From NCBI RefSeq assembly GCF_004210215.2, contig NZ_CP067394.1:3596001-3660000 (forward strand): 64,000 nucleotides of DNA. Direction: 5' to 3'. This stretch comes from Cryobacterium sp. SO1 (GTDB lineage: Bacteria > Actinomycetota > Actinomycetes > Actinomycetales > Microbacteriaceae). The notes under the pieces are model-generated. The model had not been told where the DNA came from. It did no database searches and worked only from the letters and a program-made list of their open reading frames with translations. The translations under genes and the position numbers were made by a program. Below, in pieces: positions 34,507 through 43,175 of the stretch (its first letter is position 1; each line of letters opens with the position of its first letter).

Positions 34507-35790
34507 ATGCCTCAACCTGATCCAGCCGCGACCGCCGCCGTCGCCGAACCGGCTACCCCGCCCGCACTGAGCTCGGTCACCTCGACCCGGCTGCTCTGGC
34601 TGCTGGGCCCGGCACTCGTGGCGGGCGTGGCGTATCTGGACCCGGGCAACGTGGCCAGCAACATGACCGCAGGCGCCCGGTACGGGTACCTGCTGGTCTG
34701 GGTGGTCGTGGCCGGCAACCTGATGGCCTGGCTGATCCAGTACCTGTCGGCGAAGCTGGGCATCGTCACCGGTACCAGCCTGCCGGAGATCCTCGGGGTG
34801 CGGCTGCGGCGCCCGGCCGCCCGCCGGCTGTACTGGGTGCAGGCCGAGCTGGTGGCCATGGCCACCGACCTGGCCGAGATCATCGGCGGCGCCGTGGCGC
34901 TCAACCTGCTGTTCGGCCTGCCGCTGCTGGCCGGCGGCCTGATCACCGGCGTCATCTCGATGATCGTGCTCACCGTGCAGACCCGGCGAGGCCCGCGCGT
35001 TTTCGAACGGGTCATCGTGGCCCTGCTGCTGATCATCACAGTGGGGTTCGCTGCCGGCGTCTTCTTCGCACCGCCGGACGCCGGCGGCGTCATCGACGGC
35101 TTGGTGCCGCGTTTCCAGGGCGCCGACTCGGTGCTCCTGGCCGCGTCGATCCTGGGCGCCACGATCATGCCGCACGCCATCTACGCCCACTCCGCCCTCA
35201 CCCGGGACCGGTTCCCGATGCAGGAGGGACCGGCCGCGACCCGGCGCCTGCTCTGGGCGACGAAGTGGGACGTGACGATCGCGATGGCCATCGCGGGCAC
35301 GGTGAACCTGGCCATCCTGCTGCTCGCGGCCTCTGCCCTGCAGGGGGTGCCGGGCACCGACTCGCTGGAGGGTGCCTACGCGGCCTTGCAGAGCACACTC
35401 GGACCGGTGATCGCGACGGTGTTCGCTCTCGGGCTGCTGGCCTCCGGCCTCGCCTCCACCTCGGTGGGCGCTTATGCGGGCGCCGAGATCATGCAGGGCC
35501 TGCTCAAGCTGCGGGTTCCATTGCTCCTCCGCCGCGTCGTCACGCTGATCCCGGCGCTGCTGATACTCGGCGTGGGGTTCGATCCCACCCAGGCGCTGGT
35601 GCTCAGCCAAGTGGTGCTGTCGTTCGGCATCCCGTTCGCGCTGATCCCCCTGGTCTGGCTCACGGCGCAGAAGGGGCTGCTCGGCGACTACGCCAATCGC
35701 TGGTTCACCACGGTCGCCGGCGCGATTGCCGCGGTACTGCTGGTTACCCTCAACGCCGTGCTGCTCGTCCTGATCTTCACCGGTTCGTGA
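34507..35790 (+). CDS. mntH: Nramp-family Mn(II)/Fe(II) transporter
   Basis: A 427-residue proton-coupled divalent-metal importer. It has about eleven membrane segments. The metal site is formed by YLDPGNVASN in the first segment and MPHAIYAHSAL in the sixth, both fully conserved; WVVVAGNLMAWLIQYLSAKLG is the consensus loop. The extended N-terminus (MPQPDPAATAAV) is Ala/Pro-rich. It is followed after 31 bases by an MntR-type regulator on the same strand, so the pair is likely a manganese-controlled unit. Confidence 0.94.
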   Translation: MPQPDPAATAAVAEPATPPALSSVTSTRLLWLLGPALVAGVAYLDPGNVASNMTAGARYGYLLVWVVVAGNLMAWLIQYLSAKLGIVTGTSLPEILGVRLRRPAARRLYWVQAELVAMATDLAEIIGGAVALNLLFGLPLLAGGLITGVISMIVLTVQTRRGPRVFERVIVALLLIITVGFAAGVFFAPPDAGGVIDGLVPRFQGADSVLLAASILGATIMPHAIYAHSALTRDRFPMQEGPAATRRLLWATKWDVTIAMAIAGTVNLAILLLAASALQGVPGTDSLEGAYAALQSTLGPVIATVFALGLLASGLASTSVGAYAGAEIMQGLLKLRVPLLLRRVVTLIPALLILGVGFDPTQALVLSQVVLSFGIPFALIPLVWLTAQKGLLGDYANRWFTTVAGAIAAVLLVTLNAVLLVLIFTGS

Positions 35791-35821
35791 ACCGGAACCG
35801 GCCAGCTACCCTGAAGGGGTC

Positions 35822-36466
35822 ATGAAACCCACCACCCCCGCCGCCGAGGATTACCTCAAGACGATCTACGCGCACACCGAGTGGCAGCCGGACCCGATCA
35901 CGCCCCGGGTCCTGGCCACCCGGCTGGGCATCGCCCCGTCGTCGGTGACCGAAATGGTGAAGAAACTCGCCGCCGACGGGTTCATCGCCCACGTGCCGTA
36001 CGGCCCGCTCACCCTCACGCCGGCCGGGCGGATGCGAGCCACGGCCGTGGTGCGTCGGCATCGTTTGATCGAAACCTGGTTGGTGCGTGAGCTCGGCTAC
36101 ACCTGGGACGAGGTGCACGACGAGGCCGAGGTGCTCGAGCACGCCATCTCCGACAGGCTGCTCGAGGCCATCGAGGCCCATCTGGGCCACCCGACGGCCG
36201 ACCCGCACGGCGACCCGATCCCCGCCGCGGACGGCTCCAGCGAGCGGGTGCCCGCGGTTCTGCTCGCGGAGGCGGCACCGGGGCATGCCGGGACGGTGCT
36301 GCGGGTCAGTGATCGCGATCCGGCCGTCCTGCGCGCCCTCGCTGAGGCCGGCATCCGCCCGGGCAGCCGGCTGGCCGTGGTCGACGCGACCACGGTGCGC
36401 CTGCCAGCAGGTGAGCTGCACCCGTTGGCCGCGGAGGCCGCCGGGGCCATCTGGCTGACCAGCTGA
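35822..36466 (+). CDS. mntR: DtxR/MntR-family metal-dependent regulator
   Basis: A 214-residue iron/manganese-sensing repressor. The N-terminal winged helix (residues 5-65) has EDYLKTIYAHTEWQP, LGIAPSSVTEMVKKLAADGF; the metal-binding/dimer region has RRHRLIETWLVRELGY, DEVHDEAEVLEHAISDRLLE. The last 70 residues are a FeoA/SH3-like domain (LRVSDRDPAVLRALAEAGIRPG). Domain layout is of the long DtxR/IdeR type, but the mntH neighbour argues for Mn(II) control. ATG at 35822 follows GAAGGGGTC. The symbol rests on this context. Confidence 0.88.
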   Translation: MKPTTPAAEDYLKTIYAHTEWQPDPITPRVLATRLGIAPSSVTEMVKKLAADGFIAHVPYGPLTLTPAGRMRATAVVRRHRLIETWLVRELGYTWDEVHDEAEVLEHAISDRLLEAIEAHLGHPTADPHGDPIPAADGSSERVPAVLLAEAAPGHAGTVLRVSDRDPAVLRALAEAGIRPGSRLAVVDATTVRLPAGELHPLAAEAAGAIWLTS

Positions 36467-36592
36467 GTGCCCGCTGGACGCCGCACACGAGTACAGCCCG
36501 CGGGGTGACGGGCCGAAACCTCTCCCCGATAGTCTGGAAGGCGCAGGCCGCACCGCGACTTCGCGAAACGGCCCCGAAAGAAGGAGCGAGTC

Positions 36593-37393
36593 ATGAGAAC
36601 CCGTGACGAGATCGAATGCTGGCTCACCGACATGGACGGCGTGCTGGTGCACGAGAATCAGCCCCTGCCCGGCGCTGCCGAACTGCTGCAGCAGTGGACC
36701 GATGCGGGCACGCCGTTCCTGGTGCTCACCAACAACTCCATCTTCACGCCACGCGATCTGTCGGCCCGCCTGCGTTCGTCCGGGCTGAACGTTCCTGAGG
36801 AACGCATCTGGACCTCGGCGCTGGCCACGGCCGACTTCCTCAAGCAGCAGAGCCCGGGCGGCACGGCCTTCGTGATCGGCGAGGTCGGACTCACCACGGC
36901 GCTGCACGAGGCCGGTTTCATCATGACCGAGACCAACCCGGACTACGTGGTGGTGGGTGAAACCCGCAACTACTCGTTCGAGGCCATCACCAAGGCCATC
37001 CGCTTGCTGCTGAAGGGCGCACGGTTCATCGTGACCAACCCGGATGCCACCGGCCCCAGCGCCGAGGGACCGATGCCGGCCACCGGCGCGATCGCCGCGC
37101 TGATCACCAAGGCCACGGGCATGGAACCGTACGTGGTGGGCAAGCCCAACCCGATGATGTTCCGCTCGGCGATGAACCGCATCGGTGCGCACTCCGAGAA
37201 CACCGGCATGATCGGCGACCGGATGGACACCGACATCGTGGCCGGGATCGAGGCCGGCCTGCACACCGTTCTGGTGCTCACCGGAATCAGCGACCCAGCC
37301 GAGATCGCCCGCTACCCGTTCCGTCCGGACGAGATCCTCGACGGCGTGCACCAGCTCCTGGCCGCCGGGCCGATCGAGTCCGACGAGATCTAG
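36593..37393 (+). CDS. HAD-IIA family hydrolase (NagD-like phosphatase)
   Basis: A 266-residue haloacid-dehalogenase-type phosphatase. DMDGVLVHENQPLPGAAELL holds the nucleophile Asp and general acid, LVLTNNS the second motif, and MIGDRMDTDIVAGIEAGL the metal-binding acidic motif. The type IIA cap lies between (YVVVGETRNYSFEAITKAI). NagD relatives dephosphorylate nucleotides or sugar phosphates. ATG at 36593 follows AAAGAAGGAGCGAGTC, a strong ribosome site. It ends at a strong terminator. Confidence 0.92.
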   Translation: MRTRDEIECWLTDMDGVLVHENQPLPGAAELLQQWTDAGTPFLVLTNNSIFTPRDLSARLRSSGLNVPEERIWTSALATADFLKQQSPGGTAFVIGEVGLTTALHEAGFIMTETNPDYVVVGETRNYSFEAITKAIRLLLKGARFIVTNPDATGPSAEGPMPATGAIAALITKATGMEPYVVGKPNPMMFRSAMNRIGAHSENTGMIGDRMDTDIVAGIEAGLHTVLVLTGISDPAEIARYPFRPDEILDGVHQLLAAGPIESDEI

Positions 37394-37411
37394 CCGCCGG
37401 CATCCGCCCGC

Positions 37412-37451
37412 ACACACGACAGCCGGGCCCCCGGGCCCGGCTGTCGTGTGT
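37412..37451. terminator. Strong bidirectional terminator
   Basis: A perfect 19-bp stem: ACACACGACAGCCGGGCCC (37412-37430) and its exact complement (37433-37451), loop CC, followed by TCTTCAC. It sits between the convergent HAD hydrolase gene and the septum-formation-like gene. Confidence 0.9.
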
Positions 37452-37474
37452 CTTCACGCAGGTGCGGCGAGCGC

Positions 37475-38944
37475 TCAGGCGACCGGGGCCAGGCTCGTGG
37501 TGAGCGGCTCCCCGGAGGACCGGCTGGCGAAGCAGTAGTAGTACCTGTCACCGGCATCCCACTGCTCGGCGGTGACCGGGTAGCTACCCTGCAGCTGCAC
37601 ATCCGCGTAGGCGCCGGCGGCCCCGAAGTCGATCACACCGGGAGCACTGCAGAGCACGTTGATCTGGTCGGCGAACGCCTGCTCACCGGGGAATGGCGAA
37701 CCGCTGTCGCCCTCGAGGGTGCCCCGGTACACCAGCTGGGCCGTGTGCGGGGTGGCGCAGTCCACGACGGTGAACTCCTCGTCCCACGGTGAGGTGTACG
37801 GCTCCAGGCATTCGGTCCCGAACAAGGCGTCCCAGGCGTACACGCCGGCGGCCAGGGGCGCGCTGGCAGCGGGCTCGGGGGGCGCCGTGGGAGTCGGCGT
37901 GGCACTGGGCTCGGCCGACGCGGATTCCGTGGGCGCGGCCACCGGGGAGCCGCCCAGGTTCTGGCCCAGGAAGAACAGTCCGATGATCACGAGCACGGCG
38001 AGCACGGCGCCACCGGCCCAGTACAGGCTGCGCGTGGTCGGGCGCCTCGGCGGTGTTCCCTCGGCCGGACGGCTGCGGCGGGGGCCGGGCTCGCCGGTCG
38101 TGGGCTCCGGTGCGGCGTGGGCGTCTGTGACGGGGGACGGCGCGACCGCGCCGGTGGCCGCGGCCGCGGTCGCTGCGGACACCGGCAGCGCGGCCGGCGG
38201 CTCGTCGGCAGCCGGCGCGGCCACGTGGGCGGCTCGGTGCGGTGCGGACGCGGCGGATGCGGCGGCAGCGGTGCGCGGTTCGACGCCGGTGTCCAGCGGG
38301 CTGGCCGGTGTGCGACGGCCCTCTGCAGCGGCCGCTTCCTCCGCTGTGGGCTCCAGCCTGGACTGGGCCGGGGTCGTCCACCAGGGGGCTGCTTCGAGGT
38401 CGGCCGGGGACCGGCGCGGCGCTGCCGGCGTCTTGGTGAGGGGCTGGGAGGGCTGCGTGTCGCTCACCGGTGCGGGCGCGGCAGGGCGGGCAGGGGCCAC
38501 CGGCGGAACGACGGACGGCGGCACGGCGGCGGCCGGCGTCACGGGAACCGGGGCTGGTGAGGCAGGAACGACGGACGGGGCGGCGGCGGGCGTGGGCGTG
38601 GCGGGGGTGGCCTTGGCCGGCGGAGGGGTACGGCGGGCGGGGGCGGGCTCGATGGTCGGGGTGAGGCCCCAGCGGAAGCCGCCGGCCTCGGGAGCCGGTG
38701 CGGATTCGACGGGAGCGGTGGCGTCGGCGGGCCGCTCGGAGGCGAGGCTGGCCGGGCGCGGGGCCGGTGCAACTGGAAGCGCGACGGTGGGAGCGGAGTC
38801 GGGCCGGGCATCCGCCGCACCGTCGCCCTCGTCGGAATCGTCGCCCTCGCCGGCGGACTTGCTGCTGCCGTCGGCGTTCAGTTGGGCTGCGAGCCAGTCG
38901 AGGCCGAGGTTCTTGTCGTCGTCACTGCCCTTGTGGTCTGGCAT
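37475..38944 (-). CDS. Single-span membrane protein with septum-formation domain
   Basis: A 489-residue protein. Residues 1-310 are a long cytoplasmic Ala/Pro/Thr-rich low-complexity region. One membrane span follows (YWAGGAVLAVLVIIGLFFLG, about residue 325), then a short Ser/Pro linker and an extracellular C-terminal domain with VYAWDALFGTECLEPYTSPW, VVDCATPHTAQLVYRGTL and RYYYCFASRSSGEPLT, with four conserved cysteines, as in the actinobacterial septum-formation family. The stop codon of this gene faces the strong terminator; its start overlaps the pyrE stop. Confidence 0.82.
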   Translation of the reverse strand: MPDHKGSDDDKNLGLDWLAAQLNADGSSKSAGEGDDSDEGDGAADARPDSAPTVALPVAPAPRPASLASERPADATAPVESAPAPEAGGFRWGLTPTIEPAPARRTPPPAKATPATPTPAAAPSVVPASPAPVPVTPAAAVPPSVVPPVAPARPAAPAPVSDTQPSQPLTKTPAAPRRSPADLEAAPWWTTPAQSRLEPTAEEAAAAEGRRTPASPLDTGVEPRTAAAASAASAPHRAAHVAAPAADEPPAALPVSAATAAAATGAVAPSPVTDAHAAPEPTTGEPGPRRSRPAEGTPPRRPTTRSLYWAGGAVLAVLVIIGLFFLGQNLGGSPVAAPTESASAEPSATPTPTAPPEPAASAPLAAGVYAWDALFGTECLEPYTSPWDEEFTVVDCATPHTAQLVYRGTLEGDSGSPFPGEQAFADQINVLCSAPGVIDFGAAGAYADVQLQGSYPVTAEQWDAGDRYYYCFASRSSGEPLTTSLAPVA

Positions 38945-39492
38945 CAGCTCAGTCCCAGGTCCTCGAGCCCAATGGCCGCGTAGTACGGATAGCCGGCCGC
39001 CTCGATGATTTCGCGGGCCCCGGTGCTGCGGTCCACGACCACGGCAACTCCGGCGATGATGGCTCCCACCTTGAGCAGCGCCTCGATGGCGGCCAGCGGC
39101 GACCCGCCGGTCGTCGAGGTGTCTTCGAGCACGATGACCCGCTTACCGGCAAGGTCGGGGCCTTCGACCTGGCGGCCGCGGCCGTGGTCCTTGGGCTCCT
39201 TGCGCACGACGAACGCGTCATAGGCGAGGCCGCGGGCGGCGCCCTGGTGCAGGATCGCGGTGGCGACGGGGTCGGCACCCATGGTCATGCCGCCGACGGC
39301 CACGACATCCGGGATGTCCTTGATCAGGTCGAGCATGACCTGGCCGATCAGCGGGGCGACCCGGTGGTCGAGGCTCACCTTGCGGAGGTCGACGTAGTAG
39401 GTGGCCTTCTTGCCGCTGGTGAGGGTGAAGTCGCCGTGGAAGACGGCGTCGGCCGAAATGTGGTCGATGAGTTTTCTGCGGGTATCCATCAC
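38944..39492 (-). CDS. pyrE: Orotate phosphoribosyltransferase
   Basis: A 182-residue enzyme that makes OMP from orotate and PRPP in pyrimidine synthesis. YYVDLRKVSLDHRVAPLIG begins the domain, FVVRKEPKDHGRGRQVEG is the flexible loop with catalytic Lys, and VIVLEDTSTTGGSPLAAIEAL is the PRPP-binding motif. Length is short-type normal. The downstream septum-like protein overlaps its stop by one base, so the two are co-transcribed with pyrE first. Confidence 0.95.
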   Translation of the reverse strand: MMDTRRKLIDHISADAVFHGDFTLTSGKKATYYVDLRKVSLDHRVAPLIGQVMLDLIKDIPDVVAVGGMTMGADPVATAILHQGAARGLAYDAFVVRKEPKDHGRGRQVEGPDLAGKRVIVLEDTSTTGGSPLAAIEALLKVGAIIAGVAVVVDRSTGAREIIEAAGYPYYAAIGLEDLGLS

Positions 39493-39561
39493 AGAGCTAC
39501 TTTAGGCCACCACGCGCGTACGCGCCCCGCGCACGCTGCAGGCATGCGCGGGACGGCGTGA

Positions 39562-39684
39562 TTAGAAGCTGCGAACGAACTTGCGCTCGGGAACCCGACC
39601 GTAGCCATCCTTGTTCACGGCCACGACGGTGCCGACGATGGAGCCGGCGGCAACAACGGAGATGAGGATCATGAATACAAACAC
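39562..39684 (-). CDS. Small single-span membrane peptide (40 residues)
   Basis: A short frame on the reverse strand reads FVFMILISVVAAGSIVGTVV, a membrane helix, followed by AVNKDGYGRVPERKFVRSF and TAA. GTG at 39684 is preceded by AAAGG seven bases upstream, and an ATG lies four codons in. The hydrophobic helix plus a DGYGRVP tail recurs, to my recollection, in short actinobacterial proteins. It is divergent from the LysR gene, with a LysR-type palindrome between them, so it may be the regulator's target. Confidence 0.65.
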   Translation of the reverse strand: MFVFMILISVVAAGSIVGTVVAVNKDGYGRVPERKFVRSF

Positions 39685-39783
39685 GGTCGTGCCTTTCGAG
39701 GGAAGTGAATGGCCGTGTTATTGCGGGCTGGTGCCCGGTAACCGACGTCTTCATCAGACCACCAACAACCATTCAGCACAATC

Positions 39784-39806
39784 ACATAGTTCTGCAGTGA
39801 CTATGT
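39784..39806. promoter_or_regulatory. LysR-type operator (ACATAGT-N9-ACTATGT)
   Basis: ACATAGT and ACTATGT are perfect inverted 7-mers separated by TCTGCAGTG, and contain the T-N11-A core of LysR-type sites. The palindrome is 11 bases upstream of the LysR start and about 100 bases from the divergent small gene, the usual autoregulatory placement. Confidence 0.7.
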
Positions 39807-39817
39807 AGGCTGGCTTT

Positions 39818-40744
39818 ATGGATGTGCAACGCCTCGAATTGCTCCGCGAACTGGCCGAGCGCGGCAGCGTGACGGCAGTCGCGCTGGCCACCCATCGCAC
39901 CCCGTCAGCGGTGTCCCAGCAGCTGAAAGTACTCGAACGCGAGGCCGGTCTGCCGCTGACCGAACGCAGCGGGCGCGGGCTGATACTCACGGATGCCGGC
40001 CGCGCGCTGGCTGCGAGCGCCACCGACATCGCGGTCGCCCTGGAGCGCGCGAGGGCGGTCTGGGACACTTTCCGCAACACGGCCACCGGCGACGTGAGCC
40101 TGGTCACGTTTCCCACCGCAGGGCAGATGCTGCTACCCGGCGTGCTACAGGATCTCGCCGGCCTGGACGGCCTCGCGGTGCACTGCACAGACCTGGACCC
40201 GGAACTCAGCGACTTTCCGGCGCTCACCTCGGACTACGACATCGTCCTGGCTCACAGCATGCGCGGCCAGCTCACGTGGGGCGGCCGCGGACTCACCTCG
40301 GTGCCGCTGATGACCGAACCGCTTGACGTGGGCCTGCCGGCTGACCACCGCCTGGCCGGCCGCGCCTCCCTCGGCGCGAGCGATGTGATCGGTGAGACCT
40401 GGATCGGGGTGCCGAACGGCTACCCGTTCGAACGCATCCTGCACGACATCGAACAGCAGACCGGCGGCCGGGCCCGGGTCACCCAGCGATTCGCGGACAT
40501 GCGCCTGATCGAGTCGTTCATCATGGCGGGCCTGGGCATCGCCCTGGTGCCCCGGTACACCTCCGGCGGAAACCAACCCGGCCGGATGGTGCTCAAACCC
40601 CTGCGCGGGTTCGACGCGGAAAGGCAGATCGTTGCCTTGATGCGCCCGGACCGTGCCGAGCGTCTGGCCGTGCGCACCGTCGTCGACGCCCTGCGCGCCC
40701 GCGCGGCGCAGGTGCAGGCCGAGCACGCGGCGGCGGCCGGTTAA
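39818..40744 (+). CDS. LysR-family transcriptional regulator
   Basis: A 308-residue regulator. The N-terminal winged helix spans residues 1-60 (LELLRELAERGSVTAVALAT, SAVSQQLKVLEREAGLPLTER) and the rest is a periplasmic-binding-like effector domain (GDVSLVTFPTAGQMLLPGV; MAGLGIALVPRYTS). The actinobacterial subgroup usually regulates exporters or transport genes. It begins 11 bases after its putative operator. The only divergent gene is the 40-residue membrane peptide; downstream is an IS element. Effector is unknown. Confidence 0.92.
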   Translation: MDVQRLELLRELAERGSVTAVALATHRTPSAVSQQLKVLEREAGLPLTERSGRGLILTDAGRALAASATDIAVALERARAVWDTFRNTATGDVSLVTFPTAGQMLLPGVLQDLAGLDGLAVHCTDLDPELSDFPALTSDYDIVLAHSMRGQLTWGGRGLTSVPLMTEPLDVGLPADHRLAGRASLGASDVIGETWIGVPNGYPFERILHDIEQQTGGRARVTQRFADMRLIESFIMAGLGIALVPRYTSGGNQPGRMVLKPLRGFDAERQIVALMRPDRAERLAVRTVVDALRARAAQVQAEHAAAAG

Positions 40745-40832
40745 TCGCAACGCGGCACGTGCGCCGGTGACGTCACCATTCAGGGCGTGGCCGACCGGGC
40801 AGACGATCATCCGCGACGGCCTCGAGGTCTAG

Positions 40833-42675
40833 GAGGGCGCTGAATATTAGGGGTCCAGTTGCCTCGGCGAGTTCTTCGAGTGTTTTTTTGCTCCGCTGTG
40901 GGGCTTTGTGCGGTCGACTGAGCGATCGGCCACGATGGTGGGATCTCGCGTCGGGGCTGATCGATGGGGCCGTAGTGGGCGGCTCTGCCGCCTGGGACCG
41001 TGCGCCGAGGTGGTCCTCGTGCGTCGGGGTGTTATCCAAGGGCCCAAACCCCGTTCTGGCTGGTCAAACCGAGGTTGAGGAGCCGTTTGAGATTGATCGC
41101 GGCAGCACGGATCACCCACCCCGCATTGTTCTTGGCAACGCCGCGGTAGCGGACCCGCCGGGCCCCGCGCGTCATCCACGCCAGCGTCCGTTCAATCATT
41201 GGACGGTGCTGGCGATAAACGGCTTGAAAGTCCGGGTCCTGAGCGGTGACGCGGTGCTCCCGGCGAACCTGATCCAGCGGATGAATCTGCATCTTCTTGC
41301 CGGACTTCGCGGTGGTGCACTGCGCCATCAGCGGGCAGGCCTGGCACGAACTACCAAAACTGGCCCGTCGTTTCGGGCTGAGCGACCGGACGTTCCCGGC
41401 CGGGCAGGTCACGGTCTGCAGGGTTTCATCCACGGTGAAGTCATCGATGGTGAATCCGCCCGGAACGGCTCGGCCCAGCGGCATCGGCTTGATGATCGGC
41501 CGGTGCCCAGCGGCATGAATCTCGGTCAGGAGCCCGCCGCTGCCATAGGCCGAATCACCCAGCACGTCAATGTTTTGCTCACCGATGCTGACGTCGGCCG
41601 CGAGCAGCTCGCCGCCGCGAGCCGCGTCGCTGTTTTGCGAACCAGAGGCTTTCGTGAGCATTGCCGCCGTCACCAACCCGGTGTCGGGCTCCGCGTTGAC
41701 GTGGGCTTTATAGCCGTCGATCTTTTTCTGGCGGCTCTTGTGCGCATGGCGGGCATCAGGATCGACGGTGGAAATCACCCGGTCGGGAGCGACCCGGCGG
41801 GCGATCCGCCACCGCCCGTCGGTCCCGTCGGACCCGTCGGCGGGTTCCACGTCTTGGCCGGCGACCAAGGCAAGCAGCGCGACGGTTTCCTGCTGCTTCT
41901 TGTTGAGGATATGGACGTTGATGCTGCCCAGCAGAGCGAGAGCATCGGTGACCAGGCGGGAGACGAGCTCGTCGCGGGCGTCGCGGTCGTCCCACGCAAT
42001 GTCGGGCTTGCCCGGCTGGGAGTAATCATGGCCGGTCAAGCCGGCGACGCTCACGTCCGCGCCGGGGATCTCCCGGCCAACACGGCGGATCTGTCCGACC
42101 AGCTGCGTGACGGTGTCCTGCCGGGCAACCGCATCCTCCAAAATTGTTGAGTCCAACGCCCGGCGTTTGCGCCCCGACAATGCTCCGGACTGGGCAATGA
42201 CCGCGGTCACGGCCTCAAAAATGCGGTGCGGCCGGTCACTGGCAGCCAAGCGTTTGCGCCAATAGACCAGCACGGTCGGGTGGAAAGAGGTTTCAGTCAG
42301 CGCGAACCCGCAGGCGGCTTTCCACCGCAGGTCATACGTCAACGCCTCGGCCGCTTCCCTGTCGGAAAGGTTGTGCAGTGTTTGCAACACCATCACCGAC
42401 GCGATCACGTCCGCCGGTATTGACGGGCGGCCGTTCTGCGAGGAAAACAAGTCCGCAAACGCATCGTCGGGAAACAGCTCCCGACGGTGCGCTGCAAGGA
42501 AAGCGAACACCGATCCAGGCGGAAGCAAGTGCCCCGCTACGGCATCGACATCGTAAATCTCACGCTGACCATCATCACAACCCTGCATCACCCCAGTCTT
42601 AACGACCAAGAGCCGACCCGCCGCAGGCGCGCCTTAAATAAGCGACACCCGCACCCAAAGTTGTTCAGCGGCCTC
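40833..42675 (-). mobile_element. IS1182-family insertion sequence with CTAG target duplication
   Basis: Ends GAGGGCGCTGAA (40833-40844) and TTCAGCGGCCTC (42664-42675) are inverted repeats with one mismatch, each bordered by CTAG (40829-40832; 42676-42679), a 4-bp target duplication. The element is 1843 bp and contains one transposase. Clean duplication suggests a recent, simple insertion. The 200 bases from the left end to the gene hold no other coding sequence that I can support. Confidence 0.85.
41032..42609 (-). CDS. IS1182-family transposase
   Basis: A 525-residue transposase. N-terminal region LLPPGSVFAFLAAHRRELFP, IPADVIASVMVLQTLHNLSDR, RWKAACGFALTETSFHPTVL are typical of IS1182/IS1202-like proteins. 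The DDE core includes ALDSTILEDAVARQDTVTQL, DPDARHAHKSRQKKIDGYK, VLGDSAYGSGGLLTEI (second Asp), and the C-terminal HRPMIERTLAWMTRGARRVR with the catalytic Glu. Intact frame, standard length. Confidence 0.94.
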   Translation of the reverse strand: MVVKTGVMQGCDDGQREIYDVDAVAGHLLPPGSVFAFLAAHRRELFPDDAFADLFSSQNGRPSIPADVIASVMVLQTLHNLSDREAAEALTYDLRWKAACGFALTETSFHPTVLVYWRKRLAASDRPHRIFEAVTAVIAQSGALSGRKRRALDSTILEDAVARQDTVTQLVGQIRRVGREIPGADVSVAGLTGHDYSQPGKPDIAWDDRDARDELVSRLVTDALALLGSINVHILNKKQQETVALLALVAGQDVEPADGSDGTDGRWRIARRVAPDRVISTVDPDARHAHKSRQKKIDGYKAHVNAEPDTGLVTAAMLTKASGSQNSDAARGGELLAADVSIGEQNIDVLGDSAYGSGGLLTEIHAAGHRPIIKPMPLGRAVPGGFTIDDFTVDETLQTVTCPAGNVRSLSPKRRASFGSSCQACPLMAQCTTAKSGKKMQIHPLDQVRREHRVTAQDPDFQAVYRQHRPMIERTLAWMTRGARRVRYRGVAKNNAGWVIRAAAINLKRLLNLGLTSQNGVWALG

Positions 42676-42818
42676 CTAGCGCTGGCGTCGGTTCCTGCGC
42701 CGACTGCGCCGAAGCGCCCTTCAGCGGGTGGCATGGGGAACTGCGCGGCACCTCGGGCAATGTCTCCCCAGACGGCACGCCGGCGACATGCCAGCTGCCG
42801 CACCTTGGACGCCCTGGA

Positions 42819-42876
42819 GGGGCGGCAACTGGCAAGTCAGCTCGGCGAGGTCAGCTGAGTTGCCCGTTGTCGCCCC
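42819..42876. repeat. Long hairpin GGGGCGGCAACTGG... between IS1182 and the CbiX fragment
   Basis: Arms at 42819-42842 and 42853-42876 match at 21 of 24 positions with a 10-base loop. A third, partial copy of the arm (CCGCAACTGGCAACTGAGGT) follows at about 42895. The stretch 42680-42954 contains no gene; these repeats are all I see in it. Confidence 0.6.
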
Positions 42877-42954
42877 TTGGCAGCGCCCAGAGGGCCGCAA
42901 CTGGCAACTGAGGTCGGATGCTCCCCGATGGCGGCCGGCCGCGGCGGGGAAGCG

Positions 42955-43175
42955 TTAGCGGGCGGTGCCCGGCAGTGCCGAGACGGCCGCCAGATAACGG
43001 TCGACGACAATGTCGACAAGCGCGGCGGGCGGCTCCTCGCCGTCAACCAGCAATTCCGCGGTGACCACATCGGCGCCGGCCTCGCGGGCTAGCCCGGCGA
43101 AGGTGCCTGGCGCAAGGAGATAGCTCGCCACGACCACGCGAGCGCCCGGGGATTCCCGGCGAACGGCAGCCACGG
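42955..43175 (-). pseudogene. C-terminal fragment of a CbiX-like sirohydrochlorin chelatase
   Basis: The last 70 or so residues of a CbiX/SirB-type chelatase: RRESPGARVVVASYLLAPGT, FAGLAREAGADVVTAELLV, DGEEPPAALVDIVVDRYLAA, ending PGTAR. The family makes siroheme or cobalamin precursors by inserting metal into sirohydrochlorin. No start codon or N-terminal half exists: upstream the frame enters ROK repressor sequence in another reading frame. This is the product of a deletion. Confidence 0.75.

Noticed and set aside
40773..41031. Small frames at the left end of the IS1182 element
   Set aside because: They lie within the element end, have no ribosome site, and read as basic low-complexity sequence.
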